From Clostridia bacterium (GTDB lineage: Bacteria; Bacillota; Clostridia; Christensenellales; UBA1242): DNA of 30,204 bases. Shown in pieces: positions 14,600-22,858 of this stretch; the first letter of the stretch is position 1, and each line of letters opens with the position of its first letter. The stretch is from positions 1 through 30,204 of the forward strand of contig CAAGAO010000009.1 of the NCBI GenBank assembly GCA_900767835.1. The letters are read 5' to 3'. Below the pieces are notes generated by a model that was not told where the DNA came from, searched no databases, and saw only the letters and a program-made list of their open reading frames with translations. The translations under genes and the position numbers were made by a program.

Positions 14600-14633
14600 A
14601 AAAAAACCATTCTCAAAATTTTAATTTGAGAAT
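14600..14633 (-). terminator. Terminator of degV
   Basis: ATTCTCAAA pairs with TTTGAGAAT (14609-14617 with 14625-14633), and the minus-strand transcript continues into seven T, 15 nt after the degV stop. Confidence 0.9.
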
Positions 14634-14647
14634 AGTAAGAAAATTGT

Positions 14648-15484
14648 TTATTCTTTTTCGTAAATAATGCCAAGAGTTTTCTTGCCACAATGGGTACAAA
14701 TGGTTGAACCTGCATATGTTTGAATTACTTGTTCAAAGCCAAAGTCTTTTAACATTTTTTCAATTTCGTCAGCAACGGGCATATATGAAGAATAAGTGAC
14801 AAAAGCAAGTTTTTTGTTTGGTGGACATTCTTTCAATATGTCATTAACATACTTAATTAAACTTACTTCAATGTTGCCAATATATTTTTTTGTTACTTTC
14901 ATTTCGCCATCGATAAGGCTTATTCTTGGTTTAATTTTTAAAAGGTTTGCACCGAGTAAAGTAAGTGAAGAACATCTCCCGCCCTTATGTAAAAATTTTA
15001 AGGTGTCTACAAGGAAAGAAACCTGCATTTTTTCTTTTTGCTGTTCAATATCGGTAACGATTTTTTCAAGACTTTCGCCGTTTGCGATTTTTTCTGCACA
15101 AGACACAATTAAGTAACCAGCGCCAGTGCTTAAAGATTTAGTATCAATAACTGTTACTTTGCCGTCTAACTCTTTGCTTGCAACGACTGCATTATTGCCA
15201 GTGCTTGAAATTTTAAAAGAAATTGAAAAGTGAATAATATGGTCATATTCGTTTAGCATTTTTTGAAAATGTTCAATATACTCGTATGAACTTCTTGCAG
15301 ATGTTTTTGGCAATCTACCTGTTTTTTCTGTAAATTCAAAAAGTTGTTCTTGATTTATATTTACGCCATCTTCATATTCTTGGTCGTCTAATGTTATAAC
15401 CATAGGCATAAGGTGGACATCAAGTTTTTTTAATAATTCTGGGGGTAAGTCGCAAATACTATCTGCGGAAATTCCTATTTTCAT
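14648..15484 (-). CDS. DegV-family fatty-acid-binding protein
   Basis: DegV/FakB proteins bind a fatty acid and, in Firmicutes, present it to the kinase FakA for phosphorylation and use in phospholipids. The 278-residue protein has the usual start MKIGISADSICDLP, the SxxxTSARSSYEY loop (around residue 62), KTSARS and HFSISFKISSTGNNA in the substrate pocket, VIDTKSLSTG and the HKGGRCSS loop, and a C-terminal Gly-rich end with a CTHCGKK motif. Length and motifs are complete. No fakA is in the window. It follows the membrane-anchored protein gene by 13 nt on the same strand, with AAAAGGAT as ribosome binding site, so the two are probably one operon. Confidence 0.9.
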   Translation of the reverse strand: MKIGISADSICDLPPELLKKLDVHLMPMVITLDDQEYEDGVNINQEQLFEFTEKTGRLPKTSARSSYEYIEHFQKMLNEYDHIIHFSISFKISSTGNNAVVASKELDGKVTVIDTKSLSTGAGYLIVSCAEKIANGESLEKIVTDIEQQKEKMQVSFLVDTLKFLHKGGRCSSLTLLGANLLKIKPRISLIDGEMKVTKKYIGNIEVSLIKYVNDILKECPPNKKLAFVTYSSYMPVADEIEKMLKDFGFEQVIQTYAGSTICTHCGKKTLGIIYEKE

Positions 15485-15497
15485 ATTTTTAATCCTT

Positions 15498-16421
15498 TTA
15501 ATTTTTAAAATTTGGAGTTACTTCTTTATTATAATAAGTAAATTTAGTTGTAGTGGTGCCTTGTACTTTAGGTTCTAAAACACTGACTGATGCATAAAAT
15601 AATTCTGTTTGTGTTAATTTATCAATCAGCCCAGTTTTTTTAGAAACATAGAGTGTGATTTTATATGACTTGTAATCTACACTAGATGCACCAATGTTCT
15701 TTTTCATCATTGCAAAAAAAGAATCAGGCATTTTTGATATGTTAAGACTAAATGTTAATAAATAATAAGATTTATTTGAATATTTGTCAAATTTTGTTAA
15801 TTTGTCTATGCCTTTTTGTGGACGAATAACGATAGGTAAAAGCCTTTCTGGAAATTTTATAGGAAAAGATTCGGTATCATATTCAACTATACTAGCGGTG
15901 TTTATATCATAATTAAATTTACTATCCATATCGGCAAAGTATGCAACAAATTTTTGCCTGTCTTCCGTTATAATTCTCTCATAATTTGTTTTACCTAATG
16001 AGGAATTGCAATGAATATAAATGTCACTTGCAAAAGCCACATCATTAAAATATTTTGTACCTTCTATGGTTTGATTAAAATCAATGATGTTTGTTGTTTT
16101 GTAGGTTGTTTTAAATGCACAAGTATAGTATTTTTGGTTATCAAGTTTTGCAAGTGCGTCATTTAAACATTCGTAACCATTTGTGTAATTAGGAATAGTT
16201 TGTGAAGGTTCTAAGTCCTTGTTGACATCTTGATTGTCGCTATCTTCTTTAGGTGGTTGATTATTAATATCTTCATTAATTATATCTTCATCAGCAATAA
16301 TTGGGGTGTTTATGTTTGAGTTACTTCCTTTATAAAAAAATATAGCATCAAAAACAAAGAATATGCTAACAAATAGAATGGCAGATATACATACAAACCA
16401 TTTATGCCAAGTTTTTATCAT
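15498..16421 (-). CDS. Membrane-anchored protein, paralogue 1
   Basis: This 307-residue protein of unknown function has one N-terminal membrane helix (about 9-30, after the cytosolic MIKTWHKWF) and an acidic Asp/Asn/Pro linker (about 40-75). An extracytoplasmic domain of about 220 residues follows, starting at IPNYTNGYECL. It is paralogous to the protein at 17811-18680: the first 30 residues and the block around PQKGIDKLTKFD are nearly identical, and the rest is weakly similar. The ectodomain pattern resembles general beta-rich lipoprotein-like folds, but I cannot place it. The ribosome binding site is weak (AGAGAT). It probably leads an operon with degV. Confidence 0.7.
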   Translation of the reverse strand: MIKTWHKWFVCISAILFVSIFFVFDAIFFYKGSNSNINTPIIADEDIINEDINNQPPKEDSDNQDVNKDLEPSQTIPNYTNGYECLNDALAKLDNQKYYTCAFKTTYKTTNIIDFNQTIEGTKYFNDVAFASDIYIHCNSSLGKTNYERIITEDRQKFVAYFADMDSKFNYDINTASIVEYDTESFPIKFPERLLPIVIRPQKGIDKLTKFDKYSNKSYYLLTFSLNISKMPDSFFAMMKKNIGASSVDYKSYKITLYVSKKTGLIDKLTQTELFYASVSVLEPKVQGTTTTKFTYYNKEVTPNFKN

Positions 16422-16618
16422 TTGTATCTCTTTTTATTTTAATCTTGTTAACGTTAAGATTTTGTATTAATTTTTAAATTTTACCAACGATGGGTAAATG
16501 TTTAATTTTAAACTATGTTATTTTATACAAATATTTCACATTTGTCAATCATAATATCACTAACAAGGTAAATTTGCGAATTGTGTCTAATTTTGTAACA
16601 AAATGTAAATGTTGTACC

Positions 16619-16646
16619 TTGACTTAATTTATTAATATGTTATACT
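16619..16646 (+). promoter_or_regulatory. Promoter of the ankyrin-repeat gene
   Basis: TTGACT (16619-16624) and TATACT (16641-16646), spaced by 16 bp. Confidence 0.75.
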
Positions 16647-16692
16647 AAAAATATATAAAAGATTATTTCTTTTGATAAGTGGGGATGGTAAT

Positions 16693-17709
16693 ATGGATAA
16701 AAAATACAGCAAAAAGAAACATTTGACTCTAATGGTTAGTAGTGATGAGTCTTGGGCTAATTACAACAAGAAAGAAAAACGCAGATATGCAAATACAAAC
16801 GCAAACTGGAAAGAAAAATTAAAAGAATTGCCACAAGATGAGCAGTTGGCATTATTTTTAAAGTATGCCCTAGAAGGCAACAAAAAAATGTTAAAATTTT
16901 TGAATGAAAATTGCAATATAGATATTGACATAAAAGATTTTGATGGTAATACCGCACTTATGTTTGCTGTAAAGTCTGGTAAAAGTGAAGTTGTGGATTA
17001 CCTATTAAAAAATGGTGCTACTGTTAATTATATAGATAATTTTGGTGTATCACCTCTACATTTGGCAGTTAGAAAAAATGCACTTAATTTGGTTGACCAT
17101 TTATTAAGATATGGTGCAGACATTAACATTGAAGATAAGTATAATCAAACACCACTATTTGATGCAATCCAAGAAAACAATGCTCAAATGATTAGGTTTT
17201 TGATAGATAACAATGCATATATTGATATGCAAAATCAAGAAGGTAGAACTCCACTTATGGTTGCAAGTTTTAAAAGAGAACGCCAAGAAGCTTTGTGTGA
17301 ATTATTAAAATTTGGAGCAAATGTAAATGCAACAGATTTTAACGGAAGAACAGGGCTTATGCATGCTATAAACAATAATAATGGTGCTATGATGGATATT
17401 CTTTTAAAAGCGGGCGCTATGATTAATGTTGGTGATAATGAAAATATAACTCCACTTATGCTTTGTGCCAAAAGAGGAAATCGCGAAGGTTTGCGTGTGT
17501 TAATTTCTCGCGGTGCTGATGTGCTACGTGTTGATAATAGATATAGAACAGCATCTGATTATGCAAAAAATTACGGCAATAAAAGTTGTGTAGATATTCT
17601 ATTAAAAGCCGAAAAAATACAATCATCAGACTTGCCACAAGATAAAAAAGTAGAACTATTAAAAGAGTTTGCAATGCATAATCGTGTGCAAAATTCTTGT
17701 CAAAGATAA
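16693..17709 (+). CDS. Ankyrin-repeat protein
   Basis: The 338-residue protein has a basic N-terminal region of about 70 residues and roughly seven ankyrin repeats. Each repeat shows the x-G-x-T-x-L-x-x-A...LL-x-x-G-A-x-x-N pattern, for example DGNTALMFAVKSGKSE, GVSPLHLAVRKNA, EGRTPLMVAS and ENITPLMLCAKRGN. A degenerate last repeat (YRTASDYAKNYGN) and a short charged tail follow. There is no signal peptide, so it is cytosolic and probably a protein-binding scaffold. ATG 16693 is chosen because GGGGATGG lies just before it; an upstream TTG (16672) has no ribosome binding site. It is divergent from paralogue 1 and convergent with paralogue 2. Confidence 0.85.
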   Translation: MDKKYSKKKHLTLMVSSDESWANYNKKEKRRYANTNANWKEKLKELPQDEQLALFLKYALEGNKKMLKFLNENCNIDIDIKDFDGNTALMFAVKSGKSEVVDYLLKNGATVNYIDNFGVSPLHLAVRKNALNLVDHLLRYGADINIEDKYNQTPLFDAIQENNAQMIRFLIDNNAYIDMQNQEGRTPLMVASFKRERQEALCELLKFGANVNATDFNGRTGLMHAINNNNGAMMDILLKAGAMINVGDNENITPLMLCAKRGNREGLRVLISRGADVLRVDNRYRTASDYAKNYGNKSCVDILLKAEKIQSSDLPQDKKVELLKEFAMHNRVQNSCQR

Positions 17710-17735
17710 CTTTAATAGTGCATATTCAATATAGA

Positions 17736-17777
17736 AAAATGAAGCAAACTTCACAAATGTTGTTTGCTTCATTTTTT
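17736..17777. terminator. Bidirectional terminator
   Basis: AAAATGAAGCAAAC pairs with GTTTGCTTCATTTT over 14 bp, with T runs on both strands. It separates the convergent ankyrin gene and paralogue 2. Confidence 0.9.
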
Positions 17778-17810
17778 ATGGATATTGAAAAAAAGTAATT
17801 CAAATTGTTT

Positions 17811-18680
17811 TTAATACTTAATTTGTCCAACAAATTTATAATTAATACTTACATTTATTCCTAAATCCATATTATATATTTCACTTTGCTCAACTTTTTC
17901 TATATTGCCCGTTGTTTTAGAAATATAATAAGTGATTGATATTGATTTGTACCGAATGCTATTTGCACCTGATTCTTTAAGCATTATTTCAATTTGAGAT
18001 TTTGGAAGTTTTGAAATATTGATAGTAAAAGTTGCCACATAGTATTTTTTGTTGGTGGCTCTATCAAATTTTGTTAGTTTGTCGATACCTTTTTGTGGAA
18101 TTAACGAAAAGGCTTCAAGTTTTTCGCCAAAAGTGTTAGTAAATTCTTCTCTTGTATATACTTTCGGTTTTGCACCATTTAAATTATAATTAAAATTTTT
18201 ATCGACATTTTTTGTTTTTATATATTCAACATTTTGATAATCATTGGTTGTGATTCGCTCATACCAAGTTTGTCCTAAAGAAGACTCACAAAAAGCAAAT
18301 GTCTCTAAATACAACGAATTATTGTTTAGTATCCTTGAGCCTTTTATGTTTTGTATAACTCCAAAAGAGTTTGCACTTGATGAAAAAACCATGTTGTAGT
18401 TTTTACAAGAGTTAAATCTTTGCAAGGAATCATAAAGACATGCAAAACCGTTTGTGTAGGTTGGTATGGTCTCGTCTTTCTTTTCATCATCTTTTATATC
18501 TGGCTCTGTTGGAGTTGTGGAGGTATTATAATCTTTATTTTCGTCATCAGCGATAACGGGCGGAGTAACAATAATATCACTTGTGCTACCATTTATAAAT
18601 ATTGCATCATACATAAAAAATACACTTACAAATACAGTTGCAAAAATGCATACAAACCATTTATGCCAAGTTTTTATCAT
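17811..18680 (-). CDS. Membrane-anchored protein, paralogue 2
   Basis: This 289-residue paralogue of the protein at 15498-16421 has the same MIKTWHKWFVCI start, one membrane helix, an acidic Thr/Pro/Asp linker, a domain starting IPTYTNGFACL, and the shared IPQKGIDKLTKFD block followed by a YYVATFTINISKLP strand. The function is unknown. AAGGAG lies 11 nt upstream, a stronger site than paralogue 1 has. The shared first 30 residues suggest a conserved membrane or export function for that segment, or a recent duplication with gene conversion at the 5' end. Confidence 0.7.
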   Translation of the reverse strand: MIKTWHKWFVCIFATVFVSVFFMYDAIFINGSTSDIIVTPPVIADDENKDYNTSTTPTEPDIKDDEKKDETIPTYTNGFACLYDSLQRFNSCKNYNMVFSSSANSFGVIQNIKGSRILNNNSLYLETFAFCESSLGQTWYERITTNDYQNVEYIKTKNVDKNFNYNLNGAKPKVYTREEFTNTFGEKLEAFSLIPQKGIDKLTKFDRATNKKYYVATFTINISKLPKSQIEIMLKESGANSIRYKSISITYYISKTTGNIEKVEQSEIYNMDLGINVSINYKFVGQIKY

Positions 18681-18859
18681 AAAAGTTAAAACTCCTTAAT
18701 ATTTTTCAAAATATAAATAAATTTACTCTATTAATATACTATATTTAATATTTTTTGTCAATTATGTCGATTTTTGTATGTTTTACAAATATATTGAGTT
18801 TGTAAAAAAAGTGTCGTGATAAAAATGTAAGGTAAAAATATAGGTTTGGTGTGTGAAAA

Positions 18860-18949
18860 CCCCCGCACAGAATCAAAATTTTACAAAGTAAAATTTTGAA
18901 ATTGCGATAGCAATTATGTTTGCCAAAAGGCAAACATTCTGTGCGGGGG
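18860..18949 (+). repeat. Three-arm palindromic repeat, copy A2
   Basis: The 14-bp outer stem CCCCCGCACAGAAT (18860-18873) pairs with ATTCTGTGCGGGGG (18936-18949). The arms are an 11-bp CAAAATTTTAC arm (18874-18898), AATTGC/GCAATT (18900-18915) and ATGTTTGCC/GGCAAACAT (18916-18937). It lies 33 nt beyond the stop of the CBS gene. The G/C-rich outer stem stands out sharply against the AT-rich background. Confidence 0.85.
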
Positions 18950-18981
18950 GGGGCTAAAACTCTTGCGATTCTTTCTTAAAA

Positions 18982-19707
18982 TTAATAATTTTCTAAGATT
19001 TTATTTAATTCCATATAATCACTAGATGTGATAATGGCAATAGGTGGTTCGTGCATTGTGCCAGTTTTGGTTAAGATTATAACTAAAAGTTTACGGTTGT
19101 CTAAAAAGGCACCAAGCACTTGGTCAATGGTGACATTTGCAGGCATAACCATATAGTATTTTATTTCACTAGGTAAAAGAGCAATTTCATCAATGGTGTG
19201 AGTTGATAAATATTTTTCGGCATTTTCGCCATTTATAAGATTTTCGCCTAAAATGTTTAGAATTTTTTGTCCGTTTGCAACGCCAATTAATTCGCCATTT
19301 TTGTAAACTGGTATATTACTAAATTTTGTTGATGTCATTTTCATAATAACATCTTTAATAGTAACATCATAATTTACGGTAAAAACCACTTTTTCAGCTA
19401 AAACATCAGTTGCTTTTGGTGGAGTTGTAATAAGGTGTGCAAGTGCTTCAATTTTTTCCACAACATCTGCATGTGGTTCAGCAATGGTTTCGTCAGGATT
19501 AGAATTATGTATAATTGCATTGCGGAGTCTTCCATAATCAATTAAATCATCTTCATATTTCCTAACAATGTGATTGACAGTAACTGCTCTGCGAATCATA
19601 TCACTAAACCCCATACTTCTTTTAAAATTATGTTGAACTCTAAGAGCATAATCAATTTGATTAAAAGCATCAACAAAACGCTTTGAGTTGGTTTTCTTGT
19701 TTGGCAT
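18982..19707 (-). CDS. CBS-pair protein with HEPN-like N-terminus
   Basis: The 241-residue cytosolic protein has an N-terminal helical domain (about 1-100) and two CBS motifs. CBS1 is VFTVNYDVTIKDVIMKM followed by FSNIPVYKNGELIGVANG (about 107-160). CBS2 runs from MVMPANVTIDQVLGAFLDN to PIAIITSSDYMELN (about 183-238). CBS pairs usually sense adenine nucleotides. The N-terminal part contains R62-N-A-I-I-H67, matching the R-x4-H signature of HEPN ribonuclease-type folds; this is suggestive, not proof. It occupies the place next to rpmH where dnaA often lies. AAAGGAG is the ribosome binding site. Confidence 0.75.
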   Translation of the reverse strand: MPNKKTNSKRFVDAFNQIDYALRVQHNFKRSMGFSDMIRRAVTVNHIVRKYEDDLIDYGRLRNAIIHNSNPDETIAEPHADVVEKIEALAHLITTPPKATDVLAEKVVFTVNYDVTIKDVIMKMTSTKFSNIPVYKNGELIGVANGQKILNILGENLINGENAEKYLSTHTIDEIALLPSEIKYYMVMPANVTIDQVLGAFLDNRKLLVIILTKTGTMHEPPIAIITSSDYMELNKILENY

Positions 19708-19800
19708 TAATACTCCTTTTATAATACATATACAATATATTAAAAAACGATTAAAAAAGCAAATAATTATTATTAAAAATTTTTTCCTTTTTTCTTTTTC

Positions 19801-19829
19801 TTGACAAAGGTGTATTTAATTTGTATACT
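19801..19829 (+). promoter_or_regulatory. Promoter of the rpmH operon
   Basis: A perfect TTGACA (19801-19806) and TATACT (19824-19829) with a 17-bp spacer, about 80 nt before rpmH. Confidence 0.9.
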
Positions 19830-19909
19830 TGAATAGTTTAAAGTGGCTAGAATAGTTGTTTTTAGTTGAAATCGCCATAATAAGCGAATAAAATTTACAG
19901 GAGGAATTT

Positions 19910-20044
19910 ATGAAAAGAACATATCAACCTAAGAAAAGACAAAGAAGTAAAGTTCACGGTTTCCGTCAAAGAATGAGCACAAAATCTGGTAGAAATGTTA
20001 TTAAAAGACGTAGAAACAGAGGCAGAAAAAAATTATCTGCTTAA
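19910..20044 (+). CDS. rpmH: Ribosomal protein L34
   Basis: L34 is a small basic protein of the large ribosomal subunit. The 44-residue product begins MKRTYQPKKRQRSKVHGF, continues with RQRMSTKSGRNVIKRRR and ends GRKKLSA, which is the full-length family sequence. GGAGG (19900-19904) is a strong ribosome binding site. It is the first gene of the conserved rpmH-rnpA-yidD-yidC-jag order, but an inserted palindromic repeat separates it from rnpA. Confidence 0.97.
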   Translation: MKRTYQPKKRQRSKVHGFRQRMSTKSGRNVIKRRRNRGRKKLSA

Positions 20045-20045
20045 T

Positions 20046-20151
20046 CTAACTACCCCCTTGGAAGTAAAATTTTGCGAAAAAGCAAAATTTTTTGAATTGT
20101 TGATACAATTCGTTTGCCTTTAGGCAAACACTTCCAAAGGGAGAGAGTTAG
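20046..20151 (+). repeat. Three-arm palindromic repeat, copy A3
   Basis: The core outer stem TTGGAAGT (20058-20065) pairs with ACTTCCAA (20130-20137). It continues as CCC/GGG and CTAAC/GTTAG outward. The arms are AAAATTTTGC/GCAAAATTTT (20066-20091), GAATTGT/ACAATTC (20094-20111) and GTTTGCC/GGCAAAC (20112-20129). It sits between rpmH and rnpA, so it may attenuate or process the operon transcript. Confidence 0.85.
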
Positions 20152-20202
20152 TAAAGTGTGTTAAAAGTCACATTTTATAATTAAAGAAAAGTGAGATGTT
20201 AA

Positions 20203-20562
20203 ATGTTAAAAAGAGAAAATCGTCTCAAAAAAAACAAGCACTTTAATTATATCTATAAAAATGGTCAAGGCATAAATCTTGACGATATGACTGTTATATA
20301 TATAAAAGCGAAAATAAAACCATTTAAAGTTGGCTTTTCGGTTAGCAATAAGGTAGGCAAAGCGGTTGTAAGAAATAAAGTCAAACGCAGAATGCGAGAG
20401 GCTTTTGCACAAATTATGCTATTAGTTGATAGACGATATAATTACATTTTTGTCGCTAAACCAAGTATTGCCGATAAAACATTTATAGATATTAAAAACA
20501 ATATGCTTTTAGTTTTAAAAAAAGCAGGAATGTTAAATGAAGATATTAAAAAAGATAATTGA
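20203..20562 (+). CDS. rnpA: Ribonuclease P protein component
   Basis: RnpA assists the catalytic RNA of RNase P in cutting the 5' leader from pre-tRNAs. The 119-residue basic protein shows KKNKHFNYIYKNGQ near the start, the VGFSVSNKVGKAVVRNKVKRRMREAF core (the RNR-type motif, in two parts around residues 48-73) and a YNYIFVAKP strand. The length is normal. It overlaps yidD by 26 nt, so the two are likely translationally coupled. Confidence 0.95.
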   Translation: MLKRENRLKKNKHFNYIYKNGQGINLDDMTVIYIKAKIKPFKVGFSVSNKVGKAVVRNKVKRRMREAFAQIMLLVDRRYNYIFVAKPSIADKTFIDIKNNMLLVLKKAGMLNEDIKKDN

Positions 20563-20812
20563 ATTTCCGTTTAAAATTATTTTTTTGCTTTTAATATATA
20601 TTTATAAATGGTTCATATCCCCATTGCTACCAAATGTGTGCAGGTTTTATCCTACTTGTTCAACCTACGCGGTTCAGGCAATAAAAGAATTCGGGGCATT
20701 TAAGGGGTTTATTTTAGCAATAAAAAGAATATTAAGGTGCAATCCTAAATCGGAGTGTGGTTTTGACCCACTTCCAGCAAATATTAAAGGAGATATTAAA
20801 TGGCTATTGTAG
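20537..20812 (+). CDS. yidD: Membrane protein insertion efficiency factor YidD
   Basis: This is a 91-residue peripheral membrane protein that helps YidC-dependent insertion. After an amphipathic N-terminal part comes the invariant core YKWFISPLLP, CRFYPTCSTYA and GGF/KGFILAIKRILRCNP, with three of the family's Cys residues in place, and FDPLP near the end. It starts inside rnpA and its stop overlaps the yidC start by 13 nt, a tight coupled arrangement. Confidence 0.93.
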   Translation: MKILKKIIEFPFKIIFLLLIYIYKWFISPLLPNVCRFYPTCSTYAVQAIKEFGAFKGFILAIKRILRCNPKSECGFDPLPANIKGDIKWLL

Positions 20813-21945
20813 CAAATATGCTGGCAACAGCACCAACAGGCTTGTGGGAGAAAATTATTTTTGCTTTTAATGGAGCAGTTAAAAACTATGCCTTGGCAAT
20901 TATACTTTTAACACTTTGCATAAAACTTATTATGCTTCCACTAGATTACATCAACCGCCGTTCAAGTGCAAAAATGACAGAAGTTCAAGAAAAATTGCAA
21001 CCAAAAATGGCGGAAATACAAAGAAAATATCCAGATAAAACAATTCAAAATCAAAAAATGGGAGAACTTTATCAAAAAGAAGGTTTTAATCCAATGGGTT
21101 CGTGCCTTCCAATGCTTGCCGTTATGGTTTTAAGTATGGTTGTTTTCTTTACTCTTTTTGGTGGACTTAATAGAATGGCGGCATATAAAATTACTGACCA
21201 ATACGAAAAGTTGCAAATGGCATATATTACCGATTATTGCAAAACCGAAAAAACTTTAACCGATGAGCAGTTGTCTGCTTTAACATCGGCAGAAGTAGAA
21301 GGCTATATTTTAGAAATTAAAGATAGTGGTAATGAAACAGTAATTGCTGTAGCAAATGCAAATGTGGAAGAAAAGTATAAAGAAGTTCAAGAGCGCTTTT
21401 TGTGGATAAAAAATGTTTGGATAGCAGATTCTCCACTTGCAAAGGCAATTCCAACTTTTGATGCATATGCCAAAACAGCGGGCTTAAAATTCGAAGGCGA
21501 AGATGCCGAAGTGAAAAAAACTCAAGCAGAAACCGCTTACAATACCGTTATGGGCAACCTAGAAAAAACTCAAGGGGTTAATGGTTACTTTATTTTAGCA
21601 ATACTTGCGGGTGTTTCTACATTTTTATCTCAATATTTGCTAACCAAAAAGAAAAAACAAAGGGAAAATTATTATTCTCAACAAGCAAAAGAAAGCGATG
21701 CTCAAAAAGCACAACAATCTTCTAGCAAAATGATGATGATTATATTCCCTGTGATTATGTTGATTTTTACTTTAAGTTATAACTCAATCTTTGCAATCTA
21801 TATCGTTACGAGCCAATTATTTAGCACTGCAACCGCTCCACTTATTAATAAAATCTTAGATTTAAGAAAAAATAAAAAAGCAGTGGCAGGCAATAACAAT
21901 AAAGTTGTCGATATAACAGACGATAAAAAAAGCAAGAAAAAATAA
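20800..21945 (+). CDS. yidC: YidC/Oxa1-type membrane protein insertase
   Basis: YidC inserts membrane proteins alone or with SecYEG. The 381-residue protein has an early helix, the conserved segment YALAIILLTLCIKLIMLPL leading into the basic coiled-coil hairpin (about 45-85, KMTEVQEKLQPKMAEIQ), then GFNPMGSCLPMLAVM, and helices near 265-285 and 310-340. A region of about 110 residues between the second and third conserved helices (about 130-245) is longer than in Bacillus YidC and is charged. The Lys-rich C-terminal tail fits a ribosome contact. No lipobox is seen at the start, unlike Bacillus SpoIIIJ. Confidence 0.92.
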   Translation: MAIVANMLATAPTGLWEKIIFAFNGAVKNYALAIILLTLCIKLIMLPLDYINRRSSAKMTEVQEKLQPKMAEIQRKYPDKTIQNQKMGELYQKEGFNPMGSCLPMLAVMVLSMVVFFTLFGGLNRMAAYKITDQYEKLQMAYITDYCKTEKTLTDEQLSALTSAEVEGYILEIKDSGNETVIAVANANVEEKYKEVQERFLWIKNVWIADSPLAKAIPTFDAYAKTAGLKFEGEDAEVKKTQAETAYNTVMGNLEKTQGVNGYFILAILAGVSTFLSQYLLTKKKKQRENYYSQQAKESDAQKAQQSSSKMMMIIFPVIMLIFTLSYNSIFAIYIVTSQLFSTATAPLINKILDLRKNKKAVAGNNNKVVDITDDKKSKKK

Positions 21946-21968
21946 CCTAAAATAAAAGGGGAGAAAAT

Positions 21969-22718
21969 ATGTTATCTTGTGAAGGGATAGGAAAAAATAT
22001 AGAGCAAGCGATTAACAATGCTCTATTAGAACTAAAAGCATCAAGAGAAGATGTTGATATTAAGATTCTAGATGAAGGTGGTTTCTTTAAAAAAGCAAAA
22101 GTTTTAGTATCAATCTCTGAAGATGTTATTGAAAAATATGAAAAGAAAGAAGAAATAAAAAAACAAGAACAAAAAGAAGTAGCACCTAAGCAAGAGCAAG
22201 AATTAATTCCTGCTCACGAGGATAAAGAAGAACCAGTTGACCATATTGTTTCTACCAAAACTGAAGAAGTTAAAATTCCAGACATTGATAAAGCAAAGCA
22301 ATTTGTTGCTGGACTTTTAAAGGTTGCAAATGTGGAGGCAGATGTAACTAGCGAAGAAAATAAAGAAGAGGTTTTCTTAAATTTAGTTGGTGCATCTGAC
22401 ATTATAGGTTTTAGGGGTGAGGGCTTAAATGCTATACAATATTTAGCAAATGTGTATGTTGGCAAAAATAATCGCCACGCAAAAAAGGTAAGAGTTGATT
22501 GCGACAATTATCGTGCAAAGCGTGAAGATACATTAATCGCATTAGCAAACAGAATGGCAAGAAAAGTTGCAAAAACAAATCACCCTGTTCGCCTAGAGCC
22601 AATGACTGCCAACGAAAGAAGAATAATTCACACAGCACTAGCTGAGGATAGATATGTTGAAACTTTCTCAAGCGGAGAAGAACCATATAGATATTTAACC
22701 ATAGCACCTAAAAAGTAA
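21969..22718 (+). CDS. jag: RNA-binding protein Jag (KhpB)
   Basis: The 249-residue cytosolic protein has the three Jag parts: the N-terminal Jag_N domain (1-50, GIGKNIEQAINNALLEL and a DEGGFF motif), a Lys/Glu-rich linker (55-100), and a KH domain (about 105-170, FRGEGLNAIQYLANV). An R3H domain follows (about 175-245, RLEPMTANERRIIHTAL). In Firmicutes it works with KhpA as an RNA chaperone affecting cell-wall growth. Its usual downstream partners mnmE and mnmG are absent here. Confidence 0.93.
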   Translation: MLSCEGIGKNIEQAINNALLELKASREDVDIKILDEGGFFKKAKVLVSISEDVIEKYEKKEEIKKQEQKEVAPKQEQELIPAHEDKEEPVDHIVSTKTEEVKIPDIDKAKQFVAGLLKVANVEADVTSEENKEEVFLNLVGASDIIGFRGEGLNAIQYLANVYVGKNNRHAKKVRVDCDNYRAKREDTLIALANRMARKVAKTNHPVRLEPMTANERRIIHTALAEDRYVETFSSGEEPYRYLTIAPKK

Positions 22719-22819
22719 TTGTGGGGAAATACTTACTATACTTGATTGAATATAATTTGCTTTGATTATGCTAAAGAAACATTTTGCAGTGCAAAAATAT
22801 TCTTAAAATTATAAATTCA

Positions 22820-22857
22820 AAAACCTTGACTTAATTAGTTTTAAGCCAAGGTTTTTT
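22820..22857 (+). terminator. Terminator of the rpmH-jag operon
   Basis: ACCTTGACTTAA pairs with TTAAGCCAAGGT with one mismatch, followed by six T. Confidence 0.85.
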
Positions 22858-22858
22858 A

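Noticed and set aside
18420..18689. 89-residue plus-strand frame
   Set aside because: It is antisense to membrane-anchored paralogue 2, low in complexity, with no ribosome binding site.
19700..20050. Replication origin next to rpmH
   Set aside because: No cluster of DnaA boxes is seen and dnaA is absent. A single box-like TGTGGATAA lies within yidC coding sequence (about 21408).
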